From Naematelia aurantialba (lineage: Eukaryota > Basidiomycota > Tremellomycetes > Tremellales > Naemateliaceae), in the NCBI GenBank assembly GCA_021527695.1, contig JAKFAO010000009.1, positions 1,364,001-1,428,000 on the forward strand: a stretch of 64,000 nt of DNA, written 5' to 3'. Position 1 is the stretch's first letter. Each line of letters begins with the position of its first letter. A program made the translations under genes and the position numbers. Of this stretch, positions 38,427-50,751 are shown piece after piece. A model generated the notes under the pieces. The model saw only the letters and a program-made list of their open reading frames with translations, did no database searches and was not told the DNA's origin.

Positions 38427-40514
38427 TTACAAATAGTAGTTGTAATGAGGGTTCTTATCGCCCAGAGAACGGTCATCGACCGCTCCAGCTTCAACGGCAA
38501 CGCGCTTCTGCTTGTTGGCCAAGCGGTAGTAGTTCATCTTCCATTCTAGTCAGCTTGGCTCCCGAGTTGTCCCTGATGTCTAGATGTGACTGACCAGGTA
38601 GAGAGTGCAAAAGAGCGACATGATGGTCATGCCGATGTCAAAGTACAATCCCTTGTGGTAGTAGGGCGAGGTCTGCGAAGTGAAGATAAACCCAATGCAA
38701 GCGCCGGACGAGTCTGTACGCATCAGCCACCGCTCAACAATGCAAAGGGCACTGCACCGACTCACTGCCGACGAGCTGGATGAATCCCATTGCAAAGGCC
38801 TGTTAAATCATCAGCACACTACCTCAGGGGTGCTGTCTGCTGTATTCGAAGACACTGACCCTAGAATAGTGACCGCTGAAGTTGTCGCCGCACCACAAGA
38901 CGTGGAGACTGGTGGTGGTATACAGCCCCACGGAAGCGATGAACACTCCCGCATATCGCCCACCGGGTGCCTTGACCACAGCGAGCAAGATGTAACCGAG
39001 CAGACAGAAGCACAGAGCAATGGCGATGAAGACGCCTCGGACGCGGTACTTCGACGAAAGCAATCCCGAAATCACATAACCAAGGGCGCCTATCGCGTAG
39101 ACGGGACTGGACCGCTTCAGTACGAGGGGGCCAGGCAGGTACGAGCACTCACACTGTGAGAAGCTGAGACTCGACACGGGTAGAAAATCCAAGACCCGAG
39201 ATAATGGTCGGCATGAACGTGGTGAGCGAGTACAGAGTGCAGTCGATACCAAAGTGTGACACGGCGCTGCAGTCACAGATTAGCGCCGAGACCAATCTTT
39301 GCAGAAGAATGGACAACATACTGGATGTAGATGCGGTAGTCTTTGAGTACATTCCAGATCCAGCCCCATTTGAAGACCTCCTTGTCATCGTAGATGCGAC
39401 GGTTGATTTCTTGGCGAATCTTCCACACGCGCTTGTCCTCGTTATTGAGCCACCAAGCCTCGGTGACGTTGTTAGGCACCCAGAACCATGCAATCGGAAC
39501 CAAGCAGAACGAGATGAGGCCTTCGACAAGGAAGATCCATTGCCAGCCGACGAGGCCGCCTCGGTTCACTTGGGACAGACCGTAGGCGAGAAGGCCACCG
39601 AAAGCGGACGAGGCAGCGGAGAACACGAAAACAACAGTCTGACGAGACACGTATCTGCGTAGATGGAGCATGTGTCAGAGCGTGTTCGGAAAATGTGCAC
39701 AGGATGGAGACGCACTCGTGTCGCATATACGTCGTGGTAAGGTACAGCGTAGTGACAGGGATCATACCGGACTCGAACAGACCAAGTAGAACTCGGATCG
39801 CCATCAGCTGCGGGTAGTTTTTGATGAACGCCTAGAGGGGTCAGCTCTCGCGGCAAAATAAGCGACGATCACTCACGGTGCCGAGGCAGAGGGTCGACCA
39901 GCAGATGGTGCACCCAGTCACTGAGTTGGACGAGCGTCAAAGATAATAAAATGACGTTTTGCAGAGCTCACAGAGTATCTTGGGTGTGATAATCTTCATT
40001 AGGACGGCCCAGACGGGCTCGAACACGACGTAGGTACTGTACACCACGCTGACGGCGGCACCATACCTACAACGTTAACAAAGGAAGCCTCCCGAACGAG
40101 CGTACTGGTTGCCCACACTGTTCTAGGTCAGTCACGCTCAGCAGAGTAGCACGGTCCCGCTCACAGCCCAAGGTCCGCGTTAAATGTTGTCAAGTTCGCA
40201 TTGCCAATGTTGGAACTGAGGATCGAGGATCGAGTCAGTAGCGCCTTGGGTAGCCAGAGGCATAGTCATACCGATCCAGGAAGGACATCATGTAAAGAGC
40301 CTACACGGTACAAGATCAGCAAAAGCCCGTGCGAATGCGGTATCGAGTGACTCACACCAAACACCGGGATGAGATTAAAGTCGATCTTGCGTTTTGCTCG
40401 CTTCTCTATAATCTTGTCCACGTCGCTGAGCTCGAGGACCTCGTCGGCCACCGGGGTCACGTTGGCGGAGACTGCTTTCTCATCGTCGGTCGTTCGCGAT
40501 GGACTGACAGACAT
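38427..40514 (-). CDS. MFS carrier, allantoate permease (Dal5)-like
   Basis: This is a second anion:cation symporter-type major facilitator. The N-terminus is hydrophilic (MSVSPSRTTDDEKAVSANVT) and leads to EKRAKRKIDFNLIPVFG; the next exons continue with a YMMSFLDR-like helix end and SNIGNANL, the family signature. Other typical pieces are YPQLMAIRVLLGLFESGMIP, VGWQWIFLVEGLISFCLVPI, DCTLYSLTTFMPTIISGLGF, and SGACIGFIFTSQTSPYYHKG. The last matches the family's conserved G-N-I-xG-xx(F/Y) region followed by DAPxYxxG. About ten introns interrupt the gene. It ends in a hydrophilic tail with HYNYYL. It is divergent from a Zn2Cys6 regulator with 392 bases between start codons, a common arrangement for a carrier and its controller. 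The substrate is unknown. Confidence 0.87.
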
Positions 40515-40906
40515 GACGGTGTGGGAGAGGACGCGATGGTCTCTTCAACGCCGGTGGAGGAGCTGAGGGGATGCATATGGCGTGTTCTTATATTTAGGTG
40601 AATGTGGATGGGTGGTGAGAAGGGACAACAAGCCCATGACAGACGAAGATAAGCGTGTGTAGTGTTCGGGATCTCGGAGGGGTTAACTGTCCACTTCCCC
40701 CTCTCTCTCTCTCTGTGTTCAGTCTGTTTGGCCCCCTCATAGTAGACAATTAACAGCAACGCAAGCACCAGCTCACGCTCGGGCGGCCATACGAGGCGGC
40801 TGGGTCAGGAATAAAACCGTAATACAGTTCCGAGGCGTGTGGCCGTCGTCTGCGCCTCTTCACCATCCCGAGATTCCCCCCTAAACAGAAGACATTCCCC
40901 CTTGCC
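40515..40906. promoter_or_regulatory. Divergent promoter region of the MFS carrier and Zn2Cys6 regulator
   Basis: Both start codons face away from this 392-base stretch, so it should hold the promoters of both genes and, if the regulator controls the carrier, its binding site. There is a CT-rich run near 40,696-40,714. I could not pick out a CGG-type inverted repeat with confidence. Confidence 0.5.
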
Positions 40907-43315
40907 ATGGAGAGTAGCCAGACTCCAGAGTTGCAAGGGTCAACGCGTCCCATCAAGCGTAAGAAGACAGCTAGAGCGTGTGACTATTGTCGGTGAGCCG
41001 GCTCCACCCCATGTCATCTGAGAGCAAAGAGAAGCGCTGTGCTTCGGGAAACCGGGAGGATGGATAGCTTCCGACGCTGTTGCTGACAGTTTCAATGGCC
41101 GGGCAGATCGCACCGCATACGGTATGTCTGGCTTCACTCCTGCTCAGCGCGCTGAACGAGACCGCATAGATGCGAATATATCCGAGAAGGACTGTGCAAG
41201 CATTGCGAGGAGTATGGCATCACCTGCGAACAGGTCGCTGCGGCTCCTCGTGTGAGCATCTGTTCCTTTGCTCATATGTATTGTTTGACGCTCAACGACT
41301 CAGGACGCCCGCAAAAGTACCTACTCTTCGTCTACCACCGACGCCCCTGGTGCCCTGTATCAAGGTCTAGAACCAAGCTACCTGGGCTCCTCAAGCCTGT
41401 CTCAGCTTGTTTGGACCTATGCCGCGGGCAAGCACCATACTCGCAAGCGACTCCGTGCCATAGATAAAGAATACGACCACTACCGGGAGGGCTTTGATAC
41501 AGCGAACCAGGGTCTCCTGATCGGGCGCGACGTCTTCACTCCTCCCCCAAGACTGCCGCACTTGTCCACTCGCGAGGCTCAGGCGAGGCTCGTCGAACAG
41601 GTCGGCGCAGAATCCGTCTTAGACTCGTGTAGGTCACTCGTCGTAGGTATCATTGCTAATATGATCAGTGCTCGAGACAAGCCGCCTGCGTCTTATTCCC
41701 CTCTTCCCTGTCATATCCGTCTCCGAAAGGTACGCGGTATCTCCGCGAGATGAGATGTAAGGCTGAGAAGATCAGTCTGGGAGACGGCGCAACCCGAGAT
41801 GGGTATCCCCATTTTCACGTCGAGTACAACTCGACACCACCAACACCTCTCCCTAGCCTGGCCAAAATAATCCTCTGTGCCCTGCCAACCCTCTCGCGCG
41901 AGTGCCCCAAGGAAATCCGCTGGTCCTTGCTGAAGACATTGCATGGTCTCTTAGCGGGTTCAGAAGCCACCCGCATGTTGCAGACGAGCAGTCTCGCCAA
42001 TGTGCAGACGTTGTTGGTAATGAGCATGTCGCGCGAGCTGCACGCGCAGGAAGCCATGACTGCAAGGAGTGCGAGCTGGCAGCGAACTGCATCTGGGATC
42101 GCAATGGCATTTGAGCTAGTACGAGCTTGCGATGGAGCACCATGGTCATGAGCTAAGACGACATAGGCTCTACATCGCGACATATCGACCAATGTCATCC
42201 CCTTTGCTCAGCTGAATCGCCGCTATCGGGTCTGGGGCGCATGCTTGGTTGCTGATCGCTGGTTTGTCAATCAAAGCAAGTATTCTGTATGTCTGCTGAC
42301 ATCGTTCAGGCTCGCCCTTCAGCGAGGTCAAGCCCTCACCATCGACCTTGATGACTGTGACGCTCCGCTCCCATTCCCGTACCCGGACCACTGCCATGAA
42401 CCCACTGATCGCGAGCCTTGTTTTCGCTTTCACCGTGAGGTTACAAAGCTAAGCATCCTTCTTGGGCGGATATGTAAGGCTGTCGATCCCTGTCTGACAT
42501 GCTCTGACTCTCCGCAGATCGCTTGACATCTTCGCCTAGGGGACTCCAGCGGGCGGAGGACCTCTCGCTCTATAAGTTCCAAGCCGATCTCGAAGCTTGG
42601 ATTGCACAGCTACCTGAGCGATGGCCTTATATCAACGCCAGCGCTCAGCATACTGAGGGCACCTATGTTCCGGAAGCCCAGCCGATCATGAATCTGCTCA
42701 TAACGGCAGTCGAGGTCGGTTGCGGCCCTCGCCTTCCTCTCCGATAAGTCCATGTTGACTGACGGATGAACAGTTCACCTTCCTGCGCGCATTTCTGTGG
42801 CCAGCTGGCGGAATTCCAGGACATATCACGTTTCGTCCAGCGCCACAGCGTTGGCCACAGCTAGTGGCGCGCGCTCTGGCCGCCGTGGCATGGATCCTCA
42901 CTCCCCAAGGAGCGTTTTACCTGGATATCTGGGACATGATCACCTATCCCGCATGTTCGTGGGAGTAAAACGTCATCTCCTCGTTTGTTCGCTAACGATA
43001 GTCTGCGTTCCAGGCTGCTGTGCACTGATCCTATTAAAATCGCTACAAGAAACGCCGTCGTATGTCGCCTACAAAGCTCTGTGTGACCTTACTTCGGCAC
43101 TTGAAGCTTGGCAGGTGCGAGATGATGGCGACAAATCGTGTGCAGACCCGCTCAAAATAGTTGCCCTGGTGAAGGTTATTCGAGACGCGATCGATCCAAC
43201 CGAGATCCCAATGCCGTTCCATACGGCTGCAGGAGGTGGTGCTGGACTTCAGATACCACCTGAGCTCGAGTTCTTACTCGGGTATAGTGCCGAAGCAGCT
43301 GGTGTTGAGATGTGA
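40907..43315 (+). CDS. Zn2Cys6 fungal transcription factor
   Basis: The N-terminus carries a basic stretch and a zinc cluster split by two introns: RKKTARACDYCR, then SHRIR, then CEYIREGLCKHCEEYGITCE. All six cysteines are present with Cys-x2-Cys-x6-Cys in the first half, so the DNA-binding domain looks intact, unlike the relic at 3.0-3.7 kb. The middle contains the fungal-specific regulator region: YSSSTTDAPGALYQGLEP, YRVWGACLVADRWFV (close to the conserved RRxWWxxxxxDR element), FRFHREVTKLSILLGRI and YKFQADLEAWIAQLPERWPY. The end is LEFLLGYSAEAAGVEM at 43315. At least nine introns are present. It is divergent from an MFS carrier and next to two 2OG oxygenases, which are its likeliest targets. 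Confidence 0.83.
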
Positions 43316-43585
43316 TCTTGTTACATATGCCCTCCTGCCTTGTCATGAGAGGCACCATGTGTTCGCCCTTCGAAATCTTCAAATACTTGCCACTCCAGCC
43401 TGACCTTCGAACTTCTGCACTGGATATCCTTAGGTCATTGCCGTACGGAACTCTCTCTTGTGCTGGTCGCTGCTGAGAGGGCAAATGATCTCAATGATGA
43501 ATGCCGCTGGAGGTCATGAATACATAGTCTGTTCAGATACAACTTGCCCCCGTCATCATCAGGACCGAATTGCGAAGAAGTAAGG

Positions 43586-45292
43586 CTATACAGGTAACAC
43601 GACCTTGACGCCGTAAAACTCTCTCTGGCTGTACTTCTTACCGTCGATCAACACCTGGTCCGCCCCAATCCGGTTGTTGGTCGTATCCGTAACTTCGCGG
43701 ATGTTCGCGATCTGCACCTCGCGCCACTGCTTGTTGGTAGGTACTGGCAAGCCGGCGTCGCGCATCCGCTTGAACTCTTTGTACACACCCTGGTAATCGA
43801 GGCATCCCTCGCGCTGAATGAGTGGAGATTCTGTAGAGTAACTTTGAGCAGTGCACATATTCAGAGAACGGATGGATAGAGATCTCGAGCCACGCCGGAC
43901 AAGGGCAGAGTGTGAACCAACAGAAACGGAACGTACGAATGGCCGGTGTCATCTGCAGGTCCCCCTCTGACGCGTTGAACAACACGATAGACAATCTGTG
44001 CTCGAGTCGCTGGTCCTCGGGGGCCTCAAACACTTGACTCTCAGGTGAGCTCGTTTTCTGATGGATCCTCATCAACAACTCACCTCGGTGTCGCGTCGCC
44101 TTGAAGTGGCCGCCGGATAAGATCTCGAGCGTCTCGCCAATGTTGATCACCAGTGAGCCGGCGTTGTACTTGACGTACTTCCATTGCTCATCCTGCCAGA
44201 TCTGCAGGCAGGTAACTGGTACGGAGAACAACATGGTCGTAGTACCTGCCACCCGGCTCAGCACTTCAACCCATTCTAGAATGACGCGAGTATAGCGACC
44301 TTTGGTAACGTACCATAGTCGCAGTGGCCGTGCATGCGGAGTCCGCCAGAAGCAGACTTGATTTCGTCGATCATGGGGTGGAAGAGCGCATGACGGATGT
44401 ACCCCTGGTTTACTGGCATCTCACGCGCTTGGACATTCTCCCAGAGATAGTCGTCCGGAAGTTCGAGCACTCGTGAGAGGAGCTTCAACAGACGACGGTT
44501 TACAGATCCAGTCAAGTACTGATGTATCTCTCAGCCACCAAGTCGGGCTTGCAACAACGAGAGAGGGGGGGGGGGAGGGGAGAGGATGTTCGGATGCAAC
44601 TCACTTCACTGAAAGCGCGGATCTCATCCATGAACGGGTGCACGCAGGCGGGCACCTTGTCCAGCGACTTGAATTCGTCGGCGTAAAAGTTGAAGTGCTC
44701 AATGCCGTCCACCTTGCCCGGTTTCCTCTGCAACATGCATTAGTCAACTTCTGCATCGGGCTCAAACGGAAAGCCACACTTTCCAGCCGTAACGAGGCTT
44801 GTAACCAGCGAAGAGACCAGACTCGGGGTCCCAGAGAAGCCGCTGCTTGTCTTCCTCAGAGATGTTGCTGTGCAAATACTGAGCGATAGAGAATTGGCGG
44901 TGCAGCTAGACACGAAGTCAGTCGACATGACAATAGCCTGGGAGCAAGTGATTGTCATTTCGCACTTGGTCAAGGGAGACACCATAGTTGACGAGATACA
45001 AAAACCCGTCGTCCTTGATGGCCGTCTTTGCTGTCTGGACAAGCTCCTTCACGACAGCCTCGTCTGGGCTGTCGAGCAACCCAAGGTCGATCGTGTGCAA
45101 ATGAGCAAAGTTAAGATCCGCCTTGGTAGCCGGCGGCGGTATCCAGGTGGGAACAAATGGCTTGCCTTCAGTAAGAGGGGGAGTGTAAGGTGCGGCCATG
45201 ATGCCAGCCTGTCGGTTCGGGGGTGGACAAAGATGAGGAGTGGTAAGAGACGCCGGTGCTCGAGTTAAAGCTGGCTGGTTGCTATGCTTCAT
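43586..45292 (-). CDS. 2OG-Fe(II) oxygenase, isopenicillin-N-synthase-like
   Basis: This is a cytosolic non-haem iron oxygenase of the IPNS/thymine-hydroxylase type. The N-terminal DIOX_N part reads LHTIDLGLLDSPDEAVVK and AIKDDGFLYLVNYGVSLDQ; then come FAGYKPRYGWKRKPGKVDG and LELPDDYLWENVQ. The jelly-roll core has the iron triad: His and Asp in MHGHCDYG (codons at 44324-44326 and 44318-44320) and a distal His in HFKATRHR. The next exon supplies the 2OG-binding Arg and Ser in RLSIVLFNA. The protein ends FYGVKVVLPV. Two starts are possible: the ATG ending at 45292, or the ATG ending at 45199 that gives MAAPYTPPLTEGKPFVPTW, which looks more like the usual beginning. Seven or so introns are present, one with an 11-base G run. 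The substrate is unknown; the nearby regulator and carrier suggest catabolism. Confidence 0.87.
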
Positions 45293-46363
45293 CTTTATAT
45301 CCTAGAGGGGTTGCTGTCGGCCAGCTCCAGGCATATACACCCATCTTGGGGCACTAAGCAGAAGACAGGAGCGACCCGAGCTCCCGGTATACAAACGGGA
45401 GTCCCGAGAAGCCGGATGATGGATTGGACCCTTAGACGCTTTCTCACTGAATCTCCGTCGTAGCTGTCGGCGATAAGTTGTAATGTCTTTATATTCAACC
45501 AAGCAGCCTTCAGTGCGCAAGTCATCAGTTCGGACAAGTACCACCCTAAACGGCCACACAACAGTGCGCTCTGCTTTCTGTCATAGACGAAACCGCCGTC
45601 CGCTGAAAGAGGTGTTCTTCCCTGATCCCAACTTTTTGATCCTGTGTCTGAAAGAATGTAGCCTGCGAGGACATGTATCCAGGTCGGGCGACGACCAGGA
45701 CGGCCTGACAGCGTCATTGAGATTCGAGTTCATCGCACAGATGTGATGAGATTGTAAGTTGCACACCCAACAGCAGCCTGCTGTGCAGCACATATGCTCT
45801 ACCGATTTGTCGGGGGTATGCTTTACTCTACAGACAAGACCCGCCGCTCTCTTAAGGTGTCTCCATGGTCTCCCAAGTTCTTCAGACAGTGCATTCAACG
45901 TACGCTTTGCCTGAATTTCTCACATATCCTTGTGTTCACCCTCAAGGTACCGCCTGGGGGGAAGAAGTCAAAGCTCCCTGGTTGGTCACGAGGGCGTATC
46001 AAGGGCTCGCAAGTGCCCCAGACGGGCGCCAGACCGTCACCTCTGCGCATCGAGGGTTGCGCTCTGATGGGAGCATGTCCGTGGAAAGCCGATGAGCTTT
46101 GTCCTCCGCAGTGCCCCGCTGCGCTCGCTTCCCGCTGTGCTCGCTGTTTGCCACCTGCTCGTCGCTGCTTCCACGCCATCCGGACCTTTTCGGCCGGGCT
46201 TGTTACCGGCCGATTGCTCCGGCAAATCTCTCGCCGACGTCGACTTGAACTTCTGCCATTGTTTCCACTTCTTTATAGATTTCTCATAGACAACATCCCC
46301 ATACACGCTCTCTCCTCTAGATTCTCCTCTAGACTTTGTAGACTGACATCCGGGCCGCCATCA
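45293..46363. other. Long divergent upstream region, no recognised gene
   Basis: This 1.07 kb lies between the starts of the 2OG oxygenase and the CoA transferase. Open frames exist on both strands, but none shows a motif. The transferase leader probably reaches into the right end; a CT-rich tract lies at about 46,308-46,336. Confidence 0.5.
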
Positions 46364-48669
46364 ATGATCCTCTCGTTACGACTGGCTCGAGCGAGTAGCT
46401 CAGCACTGCTGTCCCGTACGGTCGCTACTCCTTCTCGTCCCCGCTGTGCAGCACCTTCACCTCTCCTTCGAGCCCAATTTCGCTATGCTTCCTTCGCCGT
46501 CCCCAACTCGGGACTGGATGCAAACCCAAGCAAGGCTGAGGCTATCGGTACTCCAGCAGTGGACACCGGAAAAGGCAAGGTATGGGACGATGTGGATGCG
46601 GCGGTCAAGGACCTCAGGAGCGGTAGTATTCTTTTGAGTGCCGGTGAATTCCAGACGCCGTGGCACCGGTATGATACTCATCTGTCCTAGGGTTCGGCTT
46701 GTGTGGTACCGCGGAGACTGTCATCGAAGCGCTGAAGCGGCGGTCGGACCTGAAGGATCTAACGGGAGTATCAAACAATGCTGGGGATGGTGTTTATGGC
46801 TTGGGTCAGCGATTGTTCTCTTCCTATACTCTCTTGATCACCTTGCTGATGTCATGTAGCACCACTGGTTCAGTCCGGACAGATCAAGAAGATGATCCTT
46901 TCTTACGTTGGGACCAACAAGAACCTGCAAAACGCCTACTTGGCTGGTGATGTAGCGCTAGAGTTATGCCCTCAAGGCACGATCGCTGAACGCCTTCGCT
47001 CGGCTGGGACGGGAATGCCTGGTTTCTTTACCCGGACCGGAGCTGGTGAGAATCGCTGTCTCCATCTGCAAGCGGGCTCACGCTGATCTACGAATTTAGG
47101 CACTTTTGTTGAGACCGGTGAGATTCCTCAGCGCTGGTCCAAGAAGACGGACGGTGAGAAGCAAACTGTCGCGGAGCCGGGAGTGAAGAAAGACGTCCAA
47201 GAGTTCAACGGCAGGCGCTTCATCTTCGAGCCGGCACTACATGGAGATGTTGGGATCTTGAGAGCTTGGAAGGTGGACAAGGCGGGTAATTGTGTGTTCC
47301 GGTTAGTCAGACTTGGGCGGAATGAGTCATGTTCAGGAGATGGCTAGGGGCTAACCCTGTAGATACACAACACGTGCGTTTGCTGGCCTGGTGGCCAGGG
47401 CCTCGAAGCTCACCATTGTTGAGGTGAGTCCTGTGCCCGTTCGAAATCTTGTGGCTGATCATCTGTCTGACAACCGGCTATCTATTGGACATTTGCTTGC
47501 GATTCCCCTCGCGCTGTGCTGTGTCGATCCATTGTCCTACCTCTACTGATTGCCCCTCCTCACCGGTGCTTCGCATTGTAAGGCCGAAAATATCGTCGAG
47601 ATTGGCGAGATAGCTCCAATGGATATCGACCTTCCGGGCATTTACATTGACCGAATCGTTTCTGCCACCGTCGAGAAGAAGATCGAGCTGCTTACTGTCG
47701 CCGAAGATGACAAGGGAGCTGAGAGCGACTCGTCCGAAGCATCGACGGATTCGAAGAAATCTGCAGCATATCAGAGGCGTATTAGGATTGCCAAGCGGGC
47801 CGCGAAAGAGGTCAGGCATGGATTATCTCTCGATACCCACATGTTGAAATGCTGATGTGATAGCTACCCGATGGCTCCTACTGTAACCTCGGTGTCGGTA
47901 TGCCCGTCTTGGCGGCCAACTACCTTCCCCCAGGTACGAATGTGTGGCTGCAATCCGAGAATGGTATCTTGGGTATGGGGCCATACCCCACCCGTGATCA
48001 GGTCGACGCGTGAGTGCTTTGCCTCTTGCAGGACTGGGGTTGAGTTGATCAAGCTAGGGACATCATAAATGCCGGCAAAGAGACAGTCACTCTGGTGCCC
48101 GGTGCGTCGGTGTTTGATTCCAGCGAAAGCTTTGGAATGATCAGAGGTGGGCACATCGATGTCAGTATCCTGGGAGCAATGGAAGTGTCTGCCAATGGCG
48201 ATTTGGTGAGTACGGGCTCTCCAGGGTACGATCACCGCTTATGAGTACATGTCTGGTGTGCCTTTATTCTGCCGTGCTGTACTCCAACTTCACCGTTGTT
48301 TTCTTCATGTTTCCCTGTTTATCTGCCTTTCCGAATCTATAGGCCAACTACATGATTCCAGGCAAGCTCGTCAAAGGAATGGGCGGTGCCATGGATCTCG
48401 TTTCTAACCCGGACGAAACCCGTATTATTGTGGTCACCGACTTAGTCGACAAATACGGCAAACCCAAGGTCGTCGCAGAATGCTCACTCCCGCTAACGGG
48501 CGTCCGATGCGTCAGTCGGATCATTACGGATTTAGCGGTGTTCGACGTTGATCGCGAGAAGGGCGGGTTGACGCTGGTCGAGGTTGCCGAAGGAAGCAAC
48601 GTGGACGATATTAGAAGCAAATGCGGGTGCGAATTCAAATTGGCGGAGGATCTTGGGAGCTTCGAGTAG
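46364..48669 (+). CDS. Succinyl-CoA:3-ketoacid CoA transferase, mitochondrial
   Basis: This mitochondrial enzyme moves CoA from succinyl-CoA to acetoacetate and so opens ketone-body use. The first residues form a mitochondrial presequence rich in Arg, Ser and Ala ([20 protein letters not shown]). The alpha part follows: [68 protein letters not shown] and [20 protein letters not shown] linker rich in Ser/Asp/Lys leads to the beta part: [19 protein letters not shown], and [16 protein letters not shown], which holds the catalytic Glu of the SENG motif. [20 protein letters not shown] and [20 protein letters not shown] are also standard. Around eight introns are present. Start ATG is at 46364, stop at 48667-48669. 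The gene appears complete. It may simply be a housekeeping neighbour of the catabolic genes. Confidence 0.93.
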
Positions 48670-49095
48670 AGTTCCGATCCCTATTCTTCTGTGAAGAATT
48701 ATGAGTTGAAGACTATATAGTCTATTGCATATGTAGAGCGAGTTGTTCTGGGCGTCTTCTTCCATTAGTGTTACTAGTTTGTCAGGTGTCGCCACTCGTG
48801 TCATTTCCCCTTCTCCATGAGCGGCCGACTCTGATTATCGGCGGTGCTCGCCATGTTGTCTTGCACTTGATATCTAAGCCCTGAATGGCATCCTGGTCAA
48901 CCTGAAGCTTCTTCCAATTCTCCTATCAGGTTTACAGGAGCGTGACCCCCCTGGTCACCGCGATTCACTGCGCAGTGGCGGCCAGGGAGGCGGCCTTATA
49001 TACCGTTTCGGTACAGTCTGCATATTGTTACAAAGCGCTAGCCGCAGTATCATACCCTCGAAATCTGTGATCACGGATCGTCCTGACGAAACGAC
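48670..49095. other. Convergent gap, no gene seen
   Basis: This 426-base stretch lies between the converging ends of the CoA transferase and the xanthine dioxygenase gene. No coding motif is visible. Confidence 0.5.
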
Positions 49096-50751
49096 CTAGG
49101 CATAGGTATTCACATCCTCTTCCGTGGGGCCAACAGGATCATCCGATGCTGCAAGGTTACACTGCTCTTGGTCAGCTCTGGGGCTACCCGCAAGTGCGTT
49201 CGCTTGTAACATACCTGGTGGAATTGTCGGATGTCTGTGTCCTTCAACGACCCGGTCACGGAATGCAAAACGCCTCTGTTGTGAAACAGGACCAAATCTC
49301 CTTCTTCCCAATCTTGAGCATACACCAGCTGGCCCTCACGTCAACGAGAGCCGATGGTTGGAATAGTTGGGATACTCCAAAACTCACTTCTGGTGCAATG
49401 GCTGGCCGCTGAATCGCGTAGAGAAGCCTGCGCACTTCCGCTAGATCGGTGATGTGTGCACCGTCGGGGTACAGGGCGCCTTCCATCTTGCTGCCTGCCG
49501 ATAGGGGATCGATGTGGAGCTGATGAGCACCGCAAGGATGGACCTGGACATGAAGGGCGCCTGTCACGGGGTTCTTCCAGCACTGCCTGTGTTAGCTAAC
49601 AAACCAAGGACCAGCGAGCCGGGTAAACAAAGGGAACACGATGGGTGAAATTAACTCGGAGTCCAGCTCTGCGCGAGGAACAGAAGATATCGAAAGGATA
49701 AGCAAAATGGAGCACTAACCATTGGGTACACCTTGACTTTACTTTCCTCCCACTCTGGCAGCTCTTCCAACGGCAGTTCCTTTCCCTCCGACTCAATTCC
49801 CAGCCCGGTTGGCATAGCCCTTGCGGGACTCATCCAAACATACGGATGAGGCGCCTGATTCTCAATCAGACAATCTCGCGGACGTGGTGCACCCGGTACT
49901 CACGTATTGAACCTTTGTTCTCACTGCGAGAGACTTCATCTCCGGAGACAGAATGTCAAACATAGTCTTTCCAGAGACAAACGCTGTGCCGCCGAGAGGT
50001 ACCTCAATTTCGTCTCCCGTCCCGTCATCATACACGCATCGCTGAGGCTGCCCCTGCGGCACTTTGACAGCGTAGAGGGTCGTTACTTTCGGAGGAGAAA
50101 GAGCGTAAAGCGCAGCGTCGATGTGCCTGTTCAAGGATGTCAGAGAGCCTATCGCTGGAAGATCGCTGCACATACCACCTGTAGAAACGAGTGGCATTTG
50201 ATGCTTCGTCTTGAGGTGATAAAGGCTTTTCATGGAAGGTCGCGAAATGAGGGTGTTTGAGTTTGGGCTAGGAGACATCAGCTGCTTCCAGCGCTCCTGT
50301 TCACCAAGGCGCGACGTACCCTCTCTAGGCCCTCGTGGTTGCCTTCTACCTGACCGTTCCCGATGAGCTGAACCTGCGGTTGATGCGGGATCGTCTTCAA
50401 ATCCGGATGCAGGATCGAGGCCTTCTCCTTTCCCGTCTTGTTGTTCCCGTGACCGTAAGATTCGGCTTTAGGATCAAATGCCTGAGGAACAGCAGTCAGC
50501 GAGCTGACACTTGAAACGTGGTGTTTTCCAAGACATACATGAGTCAAGTCGAATTGCTGCTTGGGGGTGAGCTTAGTGTTCTTGAAGAGTAGGACAGAGT
50601 GCTTGTACAGCATATCGATGATCTCGTTCATCTGCTCTTCAGACACAGTCTCAGGATCAAACCCCTGCACCTGCCGCCCAAAGTCGGCAAAGAACTTTGG
50701 GTTGGCCGTGGGCGGAGGCGGGATGGGAGAGTAGCTAAAGTGGGCGGCCAT
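49096..50751 (-). CDS. xanA: 2OG-Fe(II) xanthine dioxygenase, XanA-type (TauD family)
   Basis: XanA hydroxylates xanthine to urate with 2-oxoglutarate, oxygen and Fe(II), replacing molybdenum-dependent xanthine dehydrogenase in some fungi. The first exon (MAAHFSYSPIPPPPTANPKF, GFDPETVSEEQMNEIIDMLY) has the usual TauD-like start. Later exons give FHEKPLSPQDEASNATRFYR, then WHIDAALYALSPPKVTTLYA with the iron His and Asp (codons at 50122-50124 and 50116-50118). Next are TAFVSGKTMFDILSPEMKSL, APHPYVWMSPARAMPTGLGI, CWKNPVTGALHVQVHPCGAH and AEVRRLLYAIQRPAIAPE. The distal iron His stands in GDLVLFHNRGVLHSVTGSL. The close is CNLAASDDPVGPTEEDVNTY. These match the XanA branch as I know it better than taurine or sulfonate enzymes. 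About eight introns are present. Eight ACC triplets stand directly before the start codon. Confidence 0.85.

Noticed and set aside
46364..48669. Bacterial-type acetate or glutaconate CoA transferase
   Set aside because: Single fused alpha-beta chain with a presequence and a charged linker is the eukaryotic mitochondrial SCOT layout.
49096..50751. Taurine dioxygenase as the identity of the TauD-family gene
   Set aside because: The run of HIDAALY, TAFVSGKTMFDIL, WMSPARAMPTGLG and FHNRGVLHSVTG fits the fungal XanA branch better.
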